Shown in pieces: positions 24,220-30,221 of a stretch of DNA of 48,568 nucleotides. Numbering within the stretch: position 1 is the first letter of the stretch; each line of letters begins with the position of its first letter. The stretch covers positions 1-48,568 of IMG/VR virus record IMGVR_UViG_3300005290_000007; one strand, 5' to 3'. This DNA comes from a virus. The translations under genes were made by a program, and so were the position numbers. The notes under the pieces are model-generated. The model was not told the DNA's origin. It ran no database searches and saw nothing but the letters and a program-made list of their open reading frames with translations.

Positions 24220-24596
24220 AATTCAATCGCCAGCTCCTCTCCTGTTAATGCGAAGTATAAGTTTTGTAATTGGTGAAGATATTTTATTTTTGATTGAACG
24301 GTAACAGCTTCATCATAACTATAACCAATTAATAAACATATACCTTCAAGATCAATAGCCAGTTTATCATTACCGTTCATTCCTTTTTCTAATACTTTTT
24401 CATACATTAATTGCAATTTCTTAAATCCAGCCTTCTCTAATATTTCAGGGGTAATAGATATAGGCTTTAAATTGTCAGTTACATTTAATTGTGAACCACT
24501 AGTTATTTTTATTCTTTCAAATTTTGACCAATGGCCTTTATTAACATAAGTGCCGCAGTCAATCCAATTCCCTATTCGTAGTTCATTAGATTTCAT
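24216..24596 (-). CDS. MKxNELRIGN family protein (126 aa)
   Basis: Start chosen at ATG 24596-24594, which follows a good GGAGGA ribosome site and overlaps the previous stop as ATGA. The longer frame from 24662 would cross the 31-aa gene. The product begins MKSNELRIGNWIDCG, continues with PISITPEILEKAGFKK and ends HQLQNLYFALTGEELAIEL. This arrangement is very common in Bacteroidota phages and prophages (general knowledge). Its role is unknown. Confidence 0.8.
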   Translation of the reverse strand: MKSNELRIGNWIDCGTYVNKGHWSKFERIKITSGSQLNVTDNLKPISITPEILEKAGFKKLQLMYEKVLEKGMNGNDKLAIDLEGICLLIGYSYDEAVTVQSKIKYLHQLQNLYFALTGEELAIEL

Positions 24597-24688
24597 TCTT
24601 CCTCCTGTGTTCTTAAAAATACTGCAACGATAAGAAGCAATACCATTAGCATGGTTATACATGAGATTATTAAGGTGGCTGTTTGCAT
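24593..24688 (-). CDS. Micro-membrane protein (31 aa)
   Basis: ATG at 24688-24686 shares one base with the lipoprotein stop (TAATG), and its TGA overlaps the next ATG (ATGA). It consists almost entirely of one transmembrane helix (LIISCITMLMVLLLIVAVF) with an acidic end (RTQEEE). Its 3' end carries the GGAGGA ribosome site for the next gene. Double coupling supports a real gene. Function unknown. Confidence 0.6.
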   Translation of the reverse strand: MQTATLIISCITMLMVLLLIVAVFLRTQEEE

Positions 24689-25005
24689 TATTTTGGGTAT
24701 TTAGATGGTTGAATTTTTATTCCGTTCTTAGTATAGTATAAATGCTGTAATACTTCTCTCATATTACAATCAATAAACCACCGATCGCTTGCCGTGTCAA
24801 TTTTAATGGATTCCTTCGGTACAAGTTCTCCAAGATCTTGAACATATCTTTTAGGTGTGCCACTTGTATCTAACGGGTACCAATCAACGATCATTCTATA
24901 GGTTGTTCTCCTATCGGTATTTAGATAAGAGTAATCGGTTTGCTTATAGCATGAGCATAGCGAAGCGATGAAACAGCAAAGTAGTATGAAGATTAGGAAG
25001 CGCAT
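24688..25005 (-). CDS. Predicted lipoprotein (105 aa)
   Basis: The N-terminus (MRFLIFILLCCFIASLCSC) is a signal peptide with the lipobox L-C-S-C ending at Cys19. The mature part is polar (YKQTDYSYLNTDRRTTYRM start) with a WFIDCN motif near residues 75-80. It should be anchored in the cell envelope. Single lipoproteins expressed outside the lysis module in phages are sometimes superinfection-exclusion factors, a possibility only. Confidence 0.65.
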   Translation of the reverse strand: MRFLIFILLCCFIASLCSCYKQTDYSYLNTDRRTTYRMIVDWYPLDTSGTPKRYVQDLGELVPKESIKIDTASDRWFIDCNMREVLQHLYYTKNGIKIQPSKYPK

Positions 25006-25010
25006 AAGTA

Positions 25011-25166
25011 TTATTTTTTTAAGCCGACTCCCTTAAATCTTTCTGTCCATTGCTGCAATTCTATGTCAGCCTTTATTTCATTGTAGCTTCTTTTATCGCC
25101 TTCACGAATTAGTTTTTCTGCTAATTCTTTTTTCTGTTTTCCCGATAACCAAAGTATCTGTAACAT
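25011..25166 (-). CDS. Small charged protein (51 aa)
   Basis: A 52-codon frame between the lipoprotein and the 96-aa gene, ATG at 25166-25164, stop TAA at 25011-25013. The product (MLQILWLSGKQKKELAEKLI, then a polar helical stretch with ELQQWTERFKG) has clean helical periodicity and normal codon use. Without it the 200-bp gap would be empty. Unrecognised. Confidence 0.55.
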   Translation of the reverse strand: MLQILWLSGKQKKELAEKLIREGDKRSYNEIKADIELQQWTERFKGVGLKK

Positions 25167-25180
25167 GGTAGGTAGATTAA

Positions 25181-25202
25181 TAGCCCCAGCGAACCAGGGC
25201 TA
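25181..25202 (-). terminator. Hairpin between small genes
   Basis: Perfect 6-bp stem TAGCCC (25181-25186) and GGGCTA (25197-25202) with a 10-base loop, placed in the short gap between the 96-aa gene and the 51-aa gene. There is no clear U-run on either side, so attenuation or RNA stabilisation is as likely as termination. Confidence 0.45.
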
Positions 25203-25206
25203 TGAG

Positions 25207-25497
25207 TTACACAACATCAGGGTTAAGATCATCGGCTGATTGCAGATTACTACCAAGAGCATTTACAGCATCTACGATATCCTGCGGTACGTTACTTGAA
25301 CCAGCAACCAAATCTTTTAGTGCCTGAATTTCTGTAATGATCTTTTCTACTTTAGCGTCATCTGCTAAAAGTAATGCGAGTAGTTCTTCGTTTGTCATTG
25401 TAATTAAATTTAGTTTTTTAATTATTGAATCGAGTTTATGTAAGACGTTATTATCCGAATATTGATCTACGAAGTGATGGTATATGTGAATTTTCAT
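25207..25497 (-). CDS. Hypothetical helical protein (96 aa)
   Basis: Contains a coiled-coil-like helix (NEELLALLLADDAKVEKII, continuing TEIQALKDLVAG) and an Asn/Asp-rich C-terminus. The start at 25497 gives an extra 33 residues (MKIHIYHHFVDQYSDNNV). An internal ATG at 25398, after an AT-rich stretch, would leave a 63-aa protein that looks complete by itself, so the start is uncertain. Unrecognised. Confidence 0.6.
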   Translation of the reverse strand: MKIHIYHHFVDQYSDNNVLHKLDSIIKKLNLITMTNEELLALLLADDAKVEKIITEIQALKDLVAGSSNVPQDIVDAVNALGSNLQSADDLNPDVV

Positions 25498-25563
25498 AAT
25501 ATAGATTTATCAAAATTTAATAAAAGTCAAGTTGTGGAAACAACCTGGCTTTAATCGTACCTA

Positions 25564-25734
25564 TTAAACCAACTGTGTTATGGGACAAAAGCTACTAATA
25601 TAATTATTTTTAAAATGAGGGGCTAAAGGTCTCCAGTTATTCACGGGCCGGGGAGACTCCACGCAATGCCCGTCCAGATGTCGCTTGTACCCCTCGGCGA
25701 CCCACGCAACTTTAATATTTTTACTTTGTTCCAT
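25564..25734 (-). CDS. GC-rich 56-aa frame overlying a structured island
   Basis: ATG at 25734-25732, stop TAA at 25564-25566, overlapping the previous gene by 14 bp. The product reads MEQSKNIKVAWVAEGYKRHL with a later CVESPRPVNNWRPLAP segment. Between 25617 and 25711 codon use is GC-rich (GCG, GTC, CTG, GGG), unlike all neighbours, and the same bases fold into several stems, so this could be a recently acquired gene, a structured RNA, or both. Unrecognised. Confidence 0.4.
   Translation of the reverse strand: MEQSKNIKVAWVAEGYKRHLDGHCVESPRPVNNWRPLAPHFKNNYISSFCPITQLV
25617..25701. ncRNA. Candidate structured RNA island A (pseudoknot-rich)
   Basis: Four complementary pairs interlock: GAGGGG 25617-25622 with CCCCTC 25690-25695; GTCTCC 25629-25634 with GGAGAC 25652-25657; ACGGGC 25643-25648 with GCCCGT 25668-25673; GTCGC 25680-25684 with GCGAC 25697-25701. 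The second and third pairs cross, as in an H-type pseudoknot. GC content is far above the surrounding AT-rich sequence. Strand is undecided, and the frame on the minus strand remains open, so the RNA call is tentative. Confidence 0.35.
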
Positions 25735-25918
25735 TGGCAATTCGTTCTGCTTGTTTAGCGGCCTCTTGTAATGTTTTTACTTCTTCTTCTATAGCTTCAT
25801 TCAATGCATCACGCAAAGATACTTTTGCTTGCAATGATAATTTCATTACGCCGTCCTTAATACTTTCTTCATTACGAGGTGTACGGGTTTTCTTTACTTT
25901 GGTTAATGTGTCGGTCAT
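25721..25918 (-). CDS. Small helical protein (65 aa)
   Basis: Basic N-terminus (TDTLTKVKKTRTPRNEESI) and a long charged helix (ALNEAIEEEVKTLQEAAKQ). The ATG at 25918 overlaps the preceding stop as ATGA. The basic start plus helix could bind nucleic acid, but no fold is recognised. Confidence 0.6.
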   Translation of the reverse strand: MTDTLTKVKKTRTPRNEESIKDGVMKLSLQAKVSLRDALNEAIEEEVKTLQEAAKQAERIANGTK

Positions 25919-26286
25919 GGTTGTATAGTTTGAGGTTTTAAATCAGATGTTTCATTAACAGGTAATACAGCAATATCACTTGTAATATCTTTCCATTTTG
26001 GTTGCTGCATGCTTTTGATGTCGTACAAGGCAGCAATGATGCGTTGTTTGGGAGTTGGTTGCCTATACCGATTATCACCATTATCGTTTATTACTGATGG
26101 GTTTTGAAACAGGTGTTTCATAAATAAATCGGTAAATGATTTGGCCACTATCCCGCAATACGTTGGCTCGTTACTGCAATGCCAATATGCACACCGATTA
26201 AAAATACTTCCCTGACCAATACTATTCTCCGGTATTGCTTCAAACTTTTTAATGAAGTAATCAACGTTGTAGTTAGTCTGTTCCAT
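25915..26286 (-). CDS. Cys/His-containing hypothetical protein (123 aa)
   Basis: Starts MEQTNYNVDYFIKKFEAIPE and carries FNRCAYWHCSNEPTYCG near residues 30-46 (three cysteines and a histidine), followed by FTDLFMKHLFQNP and PKQRIIAALYDIKSM. The central C-x3-H-C-x6-C cluster could bind metal. A close family with the I-P-x-x-x-I-G-x-F pattern occurs in Bacteroidota phages, function unknown. Located near the head of a new transcription unit that runs into the glycan island. Confidence 0.65.
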   Translation of the reverse strand: MEQTNYNVDYFIKKFEAIPENSIGQGSIFNRCAYWHCSNEPTYCGIVAKSFTDLFMKHLFQNPSVINDNGDNRYRQPTPKQRIIAALYDIKSMQQPKWKDITSDIAVLPVNETSDLKPQTIQP

Positions 26287-26291
26287 AAAAA

Positions 26292-26405
26292 TTATTTATA
26301 CTTTATCCCCTGCGCTCTTACTGCATCCAATAGATAAACCTTGTTACAGCTTCCGTCGGGAGTGCTAGTAAAAAACGCAAGAGATAAAATTGATTGTAAA
26401 TTCAT
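26292..26405 (-). CDS. Micro-gene with start codon in a hairpin loop (37 aa)
   Basis: ATG at 26405-26403, stop TAA at 26292-26294, six bases before the 123-aa gene. The product reads MNLQSILSLAFFTSTPDGSC and ends VYLLDAVRAQGIKYK. The 13-bp arm CTTGTTACAGCTT lies directly before the ATG and its complement covers codons 19-23, so the start sits at the edge of a stem-loop. Protein-like C-terminus; unrecognised. Confidence 0.5.
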   Translation of the reverse strand: MNLQSILSLAFFTSTPDGSCNKVYLLDAVRAQGIKYK

Positions 26406-26418
26406 AAGCTGTAACAAG
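26340..26418. repeat. 13-bp perfect inverted repeat around a start codon
   Basis: CTTGTTACAGCTT (26340-26352) and AAGCTGTAACAAG (26406-26418) are exact reverse complements separated by 53 bases. In minus-strand RNA the upstream arm ends immediately before the ATG of the 37-codon gene and the other arm lies inside its coding region. Such a stem could control translation. As DNA it could serve as a protein-binding or recombination site. Confidence 0.85.
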
Positions 26419-26449
26419 AGAACTAAGCTAACAATTCTAAACGAGACCG

Positions 26450-26477
26450 CAAAATAAATTTTAAAATATCTTTCAAA
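26450..26477 (-). promoter_or_regulatory. Possible promoter for the 26.4 kb to 18.7 kb unit
   Basis: On the minus strand TTTG (26477-26474) is followed 17 bases later by TATTTTG (26456-26450), close to the Bacteroidota -33/-7 pair but one base short of TAnnTTTG. It lies between two terminators and the first micro-gene of the next unit, where a promoter is expected. Weak match. Confidence 0.3.
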
Positions 26478-26543
26478 CTAACTAACTTTCTATTCTACTC
26501 GCCTCAGGGTTTCTCCTGTAGCTAGTCAGAAGCAAAAAAGATC

Positions 26544-26567
26544 ATGCCTGTATTTTTATACGGGCAT
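26544..26567 (-). terminator. Hairpin terminator with U-run
   Basis: A ten-base-pair stem ATGCCTGTAT/ATACGGGCAT (one G-U pair) with loop TTTT spans 26544-26567. On the minus strand it is followed by GATCTTTTTTGC, a good U-run. On the plus strand it is followed by CTTTATTT, so it may work both ways. Confidence 0.7.
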
Positions 26568-26581
26568 CTTTATTTACAACA

Positions 26582-26607
26582 AACCCCCGGTAAGACTACC
26601 AGGGGTT
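26582..26607 (-). terminator. Hairpin terminator
   Basis: Stem AACCCC/GGGGTT plus an inner GGTA/TACC pair with one mismatch and loop AGAC. It lies 44 bases past the stop of the 43-codon gene in the minus direction and just ahead of the second terminator. Confidence 0.65.
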
Positions 26608-26650
26608 GCTAATAAAAAACCATTAACCAATTAAACCTTATCCAAAAAAG

Positions 26651-26782
26651 TTATAATAACAATTTTCTTTTACCAACCACAACCCAATATTGATCTCCAA
26701 AAACTAAGTATAGTGATACAGTTGTTAATATAATTTCTTTTATTTTACTCTCAATTAATTTTATTAGTTGTTCATCACTCAT
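26651..26782 (-). CDS. Small protein after the GRKPK-type gene (43 aa)
   Basis: ATG at 26782-26780 overlaps the preceding stop as ATGA; stop TAA at 26651-26653. The product starts MSDEQLIKLIESKIKEIILT and ends in a hydrophobic/basic stretch (YWVVVGKRKLLL). Amphipathic helix then two strands. Coupling supports expression. Unrecognised. Confidence 0.55.
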   Translation of the reverse strand: MSDEQLIKLIESKIKEIILTTVSLYLVFGDQYWVVVGKRKLLL

Positions 26783-27066
26783 AACGATTCATTTTTAGTT
26801 TCACTCGGTCCAGGTTTCTCGTAGGTGCGTTCTTCGTGCCAGGTGATGCCCATTTCACCTGATAGCTCAACTTTTTCCTTTGGCTTACCAACTGCATGTT
26901 CCCATACGAATTTAATTAGGGATGCTTCACCGCTTCTTAGAAGAGTTTTAAAGCCATTCTCGACACTTCCGTAAAGCTGTGTTATAGCTTCAATAGATTG
27001 ATTTCGTACCAGCTCTTCGTCTGCTTTAGGCTTACGGCCCGATCCTTCTCTTGCTCCTCCTCTCAT
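26779..27066 (-). CDS. GRKPK-type DNA-binding protein, small-terminase candidate (95 aa)
   Basis: Begins MRGGAREGSGRKPKADEEL, the N-terminal motif of many phage and mobile-element DNA-binding proteins including small terminase subunits. Then come helices SIEAITQLYGSVENGFKTL and FVWEHAVGKPKEKVELSGE, where the GKP-x-x-x-V-E element is typical of terminase small subunits. It lies far from terL, directly after a replication gene, so either terS is displaced or this is an accessory regulator. Confidence 0.6.
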   Translation of the reverse strand: MRGGAREGSGRKPKADEELVRNQSIEAITQLYGSVENGFKTLLRSGEASLIKFVWEHAVGKPKEKVELSGEMGITWHEERTYEKPGPSETKNESL

Positions 27067-27117
27067 TTGAAAAAATATTGATTATTCATTTTATAAAGTT
27101 ATAACTTTCATAGCAAT

Positions 27118-27717
27118 TCAGTAAACCATACCCTTTTTAGGTGGTTCGAAATTCTGGTTTCCCGCATTTTTGCCAAACAACGGATCTGTAAAATCTGTAT
27201 TCTTTTTTTCTACAGAAAAATCTGTATTGCTATTTTCTTTTCTTTTACTTTCTTTTACTTTACTTTGCTTCAAATTTTTAACCACTGCTTCGTTTGCTTT
27301 AACCACTGCTTCGTTATTGCTTCCGTTAATTTCAGAACGTCTTGATAGTCCAGACTTTATACCGCCAACACGACCTGCCTCAACCTTAATTTGCCGTTTT
27401 TCTTCCTTTTCTTCTAAATTTCTCAAAACTCGCTCACTCCAGATGTATTTTTCGTCCTCTTGAAGCAGAAAATATTCGTGAAGCAGTGCTTCAATTTGCT
27501 TCACTACAAACTCTTTTTCACACCCAAACTCATGAGCCATACCATCAAATAGCTTCGGGAATTTCTCTAATTTACCACCTGTTTGTTGATGCAGCAACTC
27601 TATAAGACACCAATAAAATCCGTAACCAACCATGCCATGATCGTGAATTAAAGCAGCACATTTAGGATCATGCTGAGCGTTAGAATCGTGTGGGAAATAG
27701 TAAGCATCTTTTTTCAT
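27118..27717 (-). CDS. DUF4373/Lin1244-type replication-associated protein (199 aa)
   Basis: Opens MKKDAYYFPHDSNAQHDPKC, the hallmark K-D-[AT]-x-Y-F-x-H-D-x-N-A start of the Lin1244/Lin1753-like (DUF4373) domain, with GYGFYWCLIELLHQQ following. The region resembles a DnaD/winged-helix replication initiator. The C-terminal half is a low-complexity, lysine-rich linker. The gene follows the primase-helicase (ATGA overlap at 27714-27717), consistent with a role in loading the helicase. Confidence 0.8.
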   Translation of the reverse strand: MKKDAYYFPHDSNAQHDPKCAALIHDHGMVGYGFYWCLIELLHQQTGGKLEKFPKLFDGMAHEFGCEKEFVVKQIEALLHEYFLLQEDEKYIWSERVLRNLEEKEEKRQIKVEAGRVGGIKSGLSRRSEINGSNNEAVVKANEAVVKNLKQSKVKESKRKENSNTDFSVEKKNTDFTDPLFGKNAGNQNFEPPKKGMVY

Positions 27718-29471
27718 GCGTTTAAATATTGACGGGTGAAAGTATCAAATGAATAGCTTGTAAACCCAATATGACCAAGCCATGAGAATCGTATTTTCTG
27801 AACATAAACATCGACCATACCGTTATCAAAATCCCTGTGAATTGAAACACCATTATCTGTTTTATTAAAGAAATGGGCTGATCCAGAAATATCGTACATA
27901 GTAGCAATTGGATATTTACCTTTCTGATCTTTTTGTAGTTTACGGGGGTGAGCTATAATAAAAACATGGGTATCGGTTTTAACAGCAAATTCTTTTATTA
28001 ACGATAACGCTTCAGATATGTATTGTGTTTCGGTATAGCCGTTAGGTACTTTGTGCTCTATATAATTCCAAGGATCAATAACAATTCCTTTAATGCCGGT
28101 TCGTAAAACTAACTCTTTACATTTATCAAGTATACCTTGTATAGTAACATCTATTTGAGAAATATCAATAAATGAAAAATATAGATCAGTTAATCTTACT
28201 CCATCTTCAAAATCATTACTTGACATTCTATGATTTGGATCTTTACGAAAGTTAAAAGATAAGCCTACAAATTTTTCCATCAATTTAGTTACATGAATAG
28301 CGGCAGGATTTTCGAATGATAAGATAGCAAATTTCCATTTATGGTTTTTAGCTAGTGAAGTACTAATATAATCTAAAAACTCCGATTTACCACTACCAGG
28401 ACTACCTGTTATAACAGTCATTTGACCACCAGAGAATGAAAGTAGTTCATCAAACTCTCCAATTCCGGCTGCATATCCTTTAGGGTAACCGTTATTGTAA
28501 TAGTCGGCTACGAGTGGGTATAAATCATCCATTGTAATAACGCCTTGTATTGGCCATCTCTTGGCTTCTGAGACGATATGCTGGATAGCTTGCTTACCAT
28601 GTAATCTGAGAACATCGTTCATGTCCTTACAATCCGGCGGGTATTGGATCATATAGCAACGATCATAACCAAGTCGCCGGGCTAATTCATCCCGAAGGGC
28701 TTTCCCTGGTTCGTCATTATCAGTAGCAATAATAATTTTATCCTTACCGTCGAATGATTGCCAACAGTTATTTAGATACTCTAAATTAAGTTGAGAGTTT
28801 GCCGGGGGTGTGCCATTAGGGACTGATATAACATTTCTTATTCCAGCTTCATGTAGGCTCATGCAATCTATTTCGCCCTCAACGATTACAACTTCGTTTT
28901 CATTTTCAATAGCATCTAAGTTGTAAAATATTGGCTCAGCGTTCTTAGATAATTTAAAATCTTTGTCTTTACCTCTGAATTTAATATTTACTAACTCTCC
29001 TGATCTGTAGTAATTAAAACAAATTACTTTAATCTCACTCTTTGCTTTCGGCATCCATTCGGTCGTTTCTGTTATTCCGAAATGGCGTACTGTACCGGCT
29101 GAAATATTTCTCTTAACAAAGTATTGAATGACCGGATCGGCGGGTTGTTGTGTTCTTGGAGCGGGTTTATCGTATTGCTTGGTATTGCGTTCTTCTATTG
29201 GGATTGAATATTTATTAGCTAGTAGTTTTATAGCTTCAATGTAGTTTATGTTATTGTGTTCTTGAAGAAAGTTAATAGTGTCACCTGATCTACCACAACC
29301 AAAGCATTTATATAAATCTTTCGCTTGGTTAACTTTGAATGATGGGGTTTTCTCATTATGAAATGGACAAAGCCCGGTCATATTAACGCCGTCTCGTTTA
29401 AGTTTTACATAGTCAGAAATTACTTCAACTATATTGGCGGCGGCTTTTATTTCTTCGATGTTGGAGATCAT
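27714..29471 (-). CDS. DNA primase-helicase (585 aa)
   Basis: Three modules are visible. A DnaG-type zinc finger at residues 35-59 (CPFHNEKTPSF ... CFGCGRSGD, ligands Cys35, His38, Cys56, Cys59). A TOPRIM domain with VVIVEGEIDCMSLHEAG (Glu198/Glu200) and IIIATDNDEPGKAL (Asp251/Asp253). A RecA-like helicase domain with Walker A GSPGSGKS at 356-363. This T7 gp4/Twinkle-like layout unwinds DNA and makes primers. The start overlaps the preceding gene by four bases. Confidence 0.95.
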   Translation of the reverse strand: MISNIEEIKAAANIVEVISDYVKLKRDGVNMTGLCPFHNEKTPSFKVNQAKDLYKCFGCGRSGDTINFLQEHNNINYIEAIKLLANKYSIPIEERNTKQYDKPAPRTQQPADPVIQYFVKRNISAGTVRHFGITETTEWMPKAKSEIKVICFNYYRSGELVNIKFRGKDKDFKLSKNAEPIFYNLDAIENENEVVIVEGEIDCMSLHEAGIRNVISVPNGTPPANSQLNLEYLNNCWQSFDGKDKIIIATDNDEPGKALRDELARRLGYDRCYMIQYPPDCKDMNDVLRLHGKQAIQHIVSEAKRWPIQGVITMDDLYPLVADYYNNGYPKGYAAGIGEFDELLSFSGGQMTVITGSPGSGKSEFLDYISTSLAKNHKWKFAILSFENPAAIHVTKLMEKFVGLSFNFRKDPNHRMSSNDFEDGVRLTDLYFSFIDISQIDVTIQGILDKCKELVLRTGIKGIVIDPWNYIEHKVPNGYTETQYISEALSLIKEFAVKTDTHVFIIAHPRKLQKDQKGKYPIATMYDISGSAHFFNKTDNGVSIHRDFDNGMVDVYVQKIRFSWLGHIGFTSYSFDTFTRQYLNA

Positions 29472-29650
29472 TTGGTAAGTGGTTCGACGTATAACTCTGT
29501 GTAAAAAATTGTTACGGTAAGATTATAATTTCCATCTTCAGATTGAAGTATTGTATAATCTTTAATAGAAATAGTAGATAACCACTCGTTGATTTTGTCT
29601 TGTAAAAATTCGTAGCTACTTCCGTTGGAGTAAAATATTTTGCATTGCAT
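29468..29650 (-). CDS. Small protein before the primase-helicase (60 aa)
   Basis: ATG at 29650, directly after the U-run of a structured RNA element, and stop overlapping the primase start (ATGA at 29468-29471). Starts MQCKIFYSNGSSYEFLQDKI, with a strand-helix-strand-strand pattern like a small single-domain protein. Unrecognised. Its translation may depend on the fold of the upstream RNA. Confidence 0.65.
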   Translation of the reverse strand: MQCKIFYSNGSSYEFLQDKINEWLSTISIKDYTILQSEDGNYNLTVTIFYTELYVEPLTK

Positions 29651-29744
29651 ACAAAAAAAATAAACCCCTTTGACGTAGGAGTGTCGCCGGGGCTATTAAG
29701 TAAATACCACCACCATGTAAAGCTCCTACCCATTACATGGTGAT
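29651..29744 (-). ncRNA. Candidate kissing-hairpin RNA element ending in a terminator-like stem
   Basis: On the minus strand a perfect 10-bp hairpin (arms 29742-29733 and 29720-29711) exposes a 12-base loop containing GTAGGAG. A second hairpin (GGGG/CCCC, 29665-29668 with 29689-29692, plus an inner GAC/GTC stem) exposes CTCCTAC. The loops are complementary over seven bases (29675-29681 with 29723-29729). A run TTTATTTTTTTTG follows, as in an intrinsic terminator. The element lies between the nuclease gene and the primase operon and may be an attenuator. Confidence 0.6.
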
Positions 29745-30221
29745 TCACTTCAAAGATAATATAAAGGCGTCATACCATTGTAAAAATTGGTCAGGTGTGT
29801 AAATAAACTCATACTGGCCCCCTGCTGATCGTTCTAGCTCCTGCTCCTTTAATTGATGTTCTCTTGGTTTATCCCTACCTGCTTTAATTTCAAACATACA
29901 GGACCGCCCGTGAATCGTTGCAGATATATCAGCCGTTCCCTTCCTGGTCATACTATGCATCCATTTCTTAGTACCAAGTATCACACCGCTTGCTTGTTTT
30001 TCGGGTTGCTCTATAAGCCTACCCGATACATTTATACGAGTAGCTCGCCATCCTTCCCATTTAAGAAAGTTAGTTACAAAATTAGTTAGCCCGTTTGCTT
30101 TTGTTATGTCTGGGTATTTAACGGGTAACGTGCCGAAGTCTTTAGAGGATGCAGGGTAAGCAATGAGTTGCCATGCTTCGTATGCAGATTTATAGCGGAG
30201 TTTCCATTGGGGTATGCTCAT
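29745..30221 (-). CDS. VRR-NUC nuclease (158 aa)
   Basis: The C-terminal half shows the VRR-NUC order: TRKGTADISATIHG (G-x-A-D-I, metal-binding Asp), SCMFEIKAGRDKPREHQ (E-x-K plus downstream Gln) and ELERSAGGQYEFIYTP. It belongs to the PD-(D/E)XK superfamily and probably cuts branched or recombination intermediates. In many phages it neighbours helicases, as here, where it overlaps the fusion helicase gene by four bases. Confidence 0.85.
   Translation of the reverse strand: MSIPQWKLRYKSAYEAWQLIAYPASSKDFGTLPVKYPDITKANGLTNFVTNFLKWEGWRATRINVSGRLIEQPEKQASGVILGTKKWMHSMTRKGTADISATIHGRSCMFEIKAGRDKPREHQLKEQELERSAGGQYEFIYTPDQFLQWYDAFILSLK

Larger units (their letters stand above)
26287..26778. other. 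Boundary region with two micro-genes, two terminators and an inverted repeat
   Basis: Annotated pieces are a 37-codon gene with a 13-bp inverted repeat at its start, a possible promoter near 26450, two hairpin terminators at 26544-26567 and 26582-26607, and a 43-codon gene beginning at 26782. In between, 26478-26540 shows no gene. The arrangement marks the end of the DNA-replication transcript and the start of the unit leading into the glycan island. Confidence 0.65.

Noticed and set aside
29512-29748. A 78-codon minus-strand frame overlapping the kissing-hairpin element
   Set aside because: Its N-terminal part is just the stem-loop sequence and the rest overlaps the 60-aa gene in another frame. 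The 60-aa gene is coupled to the primase gene and is the better choice.
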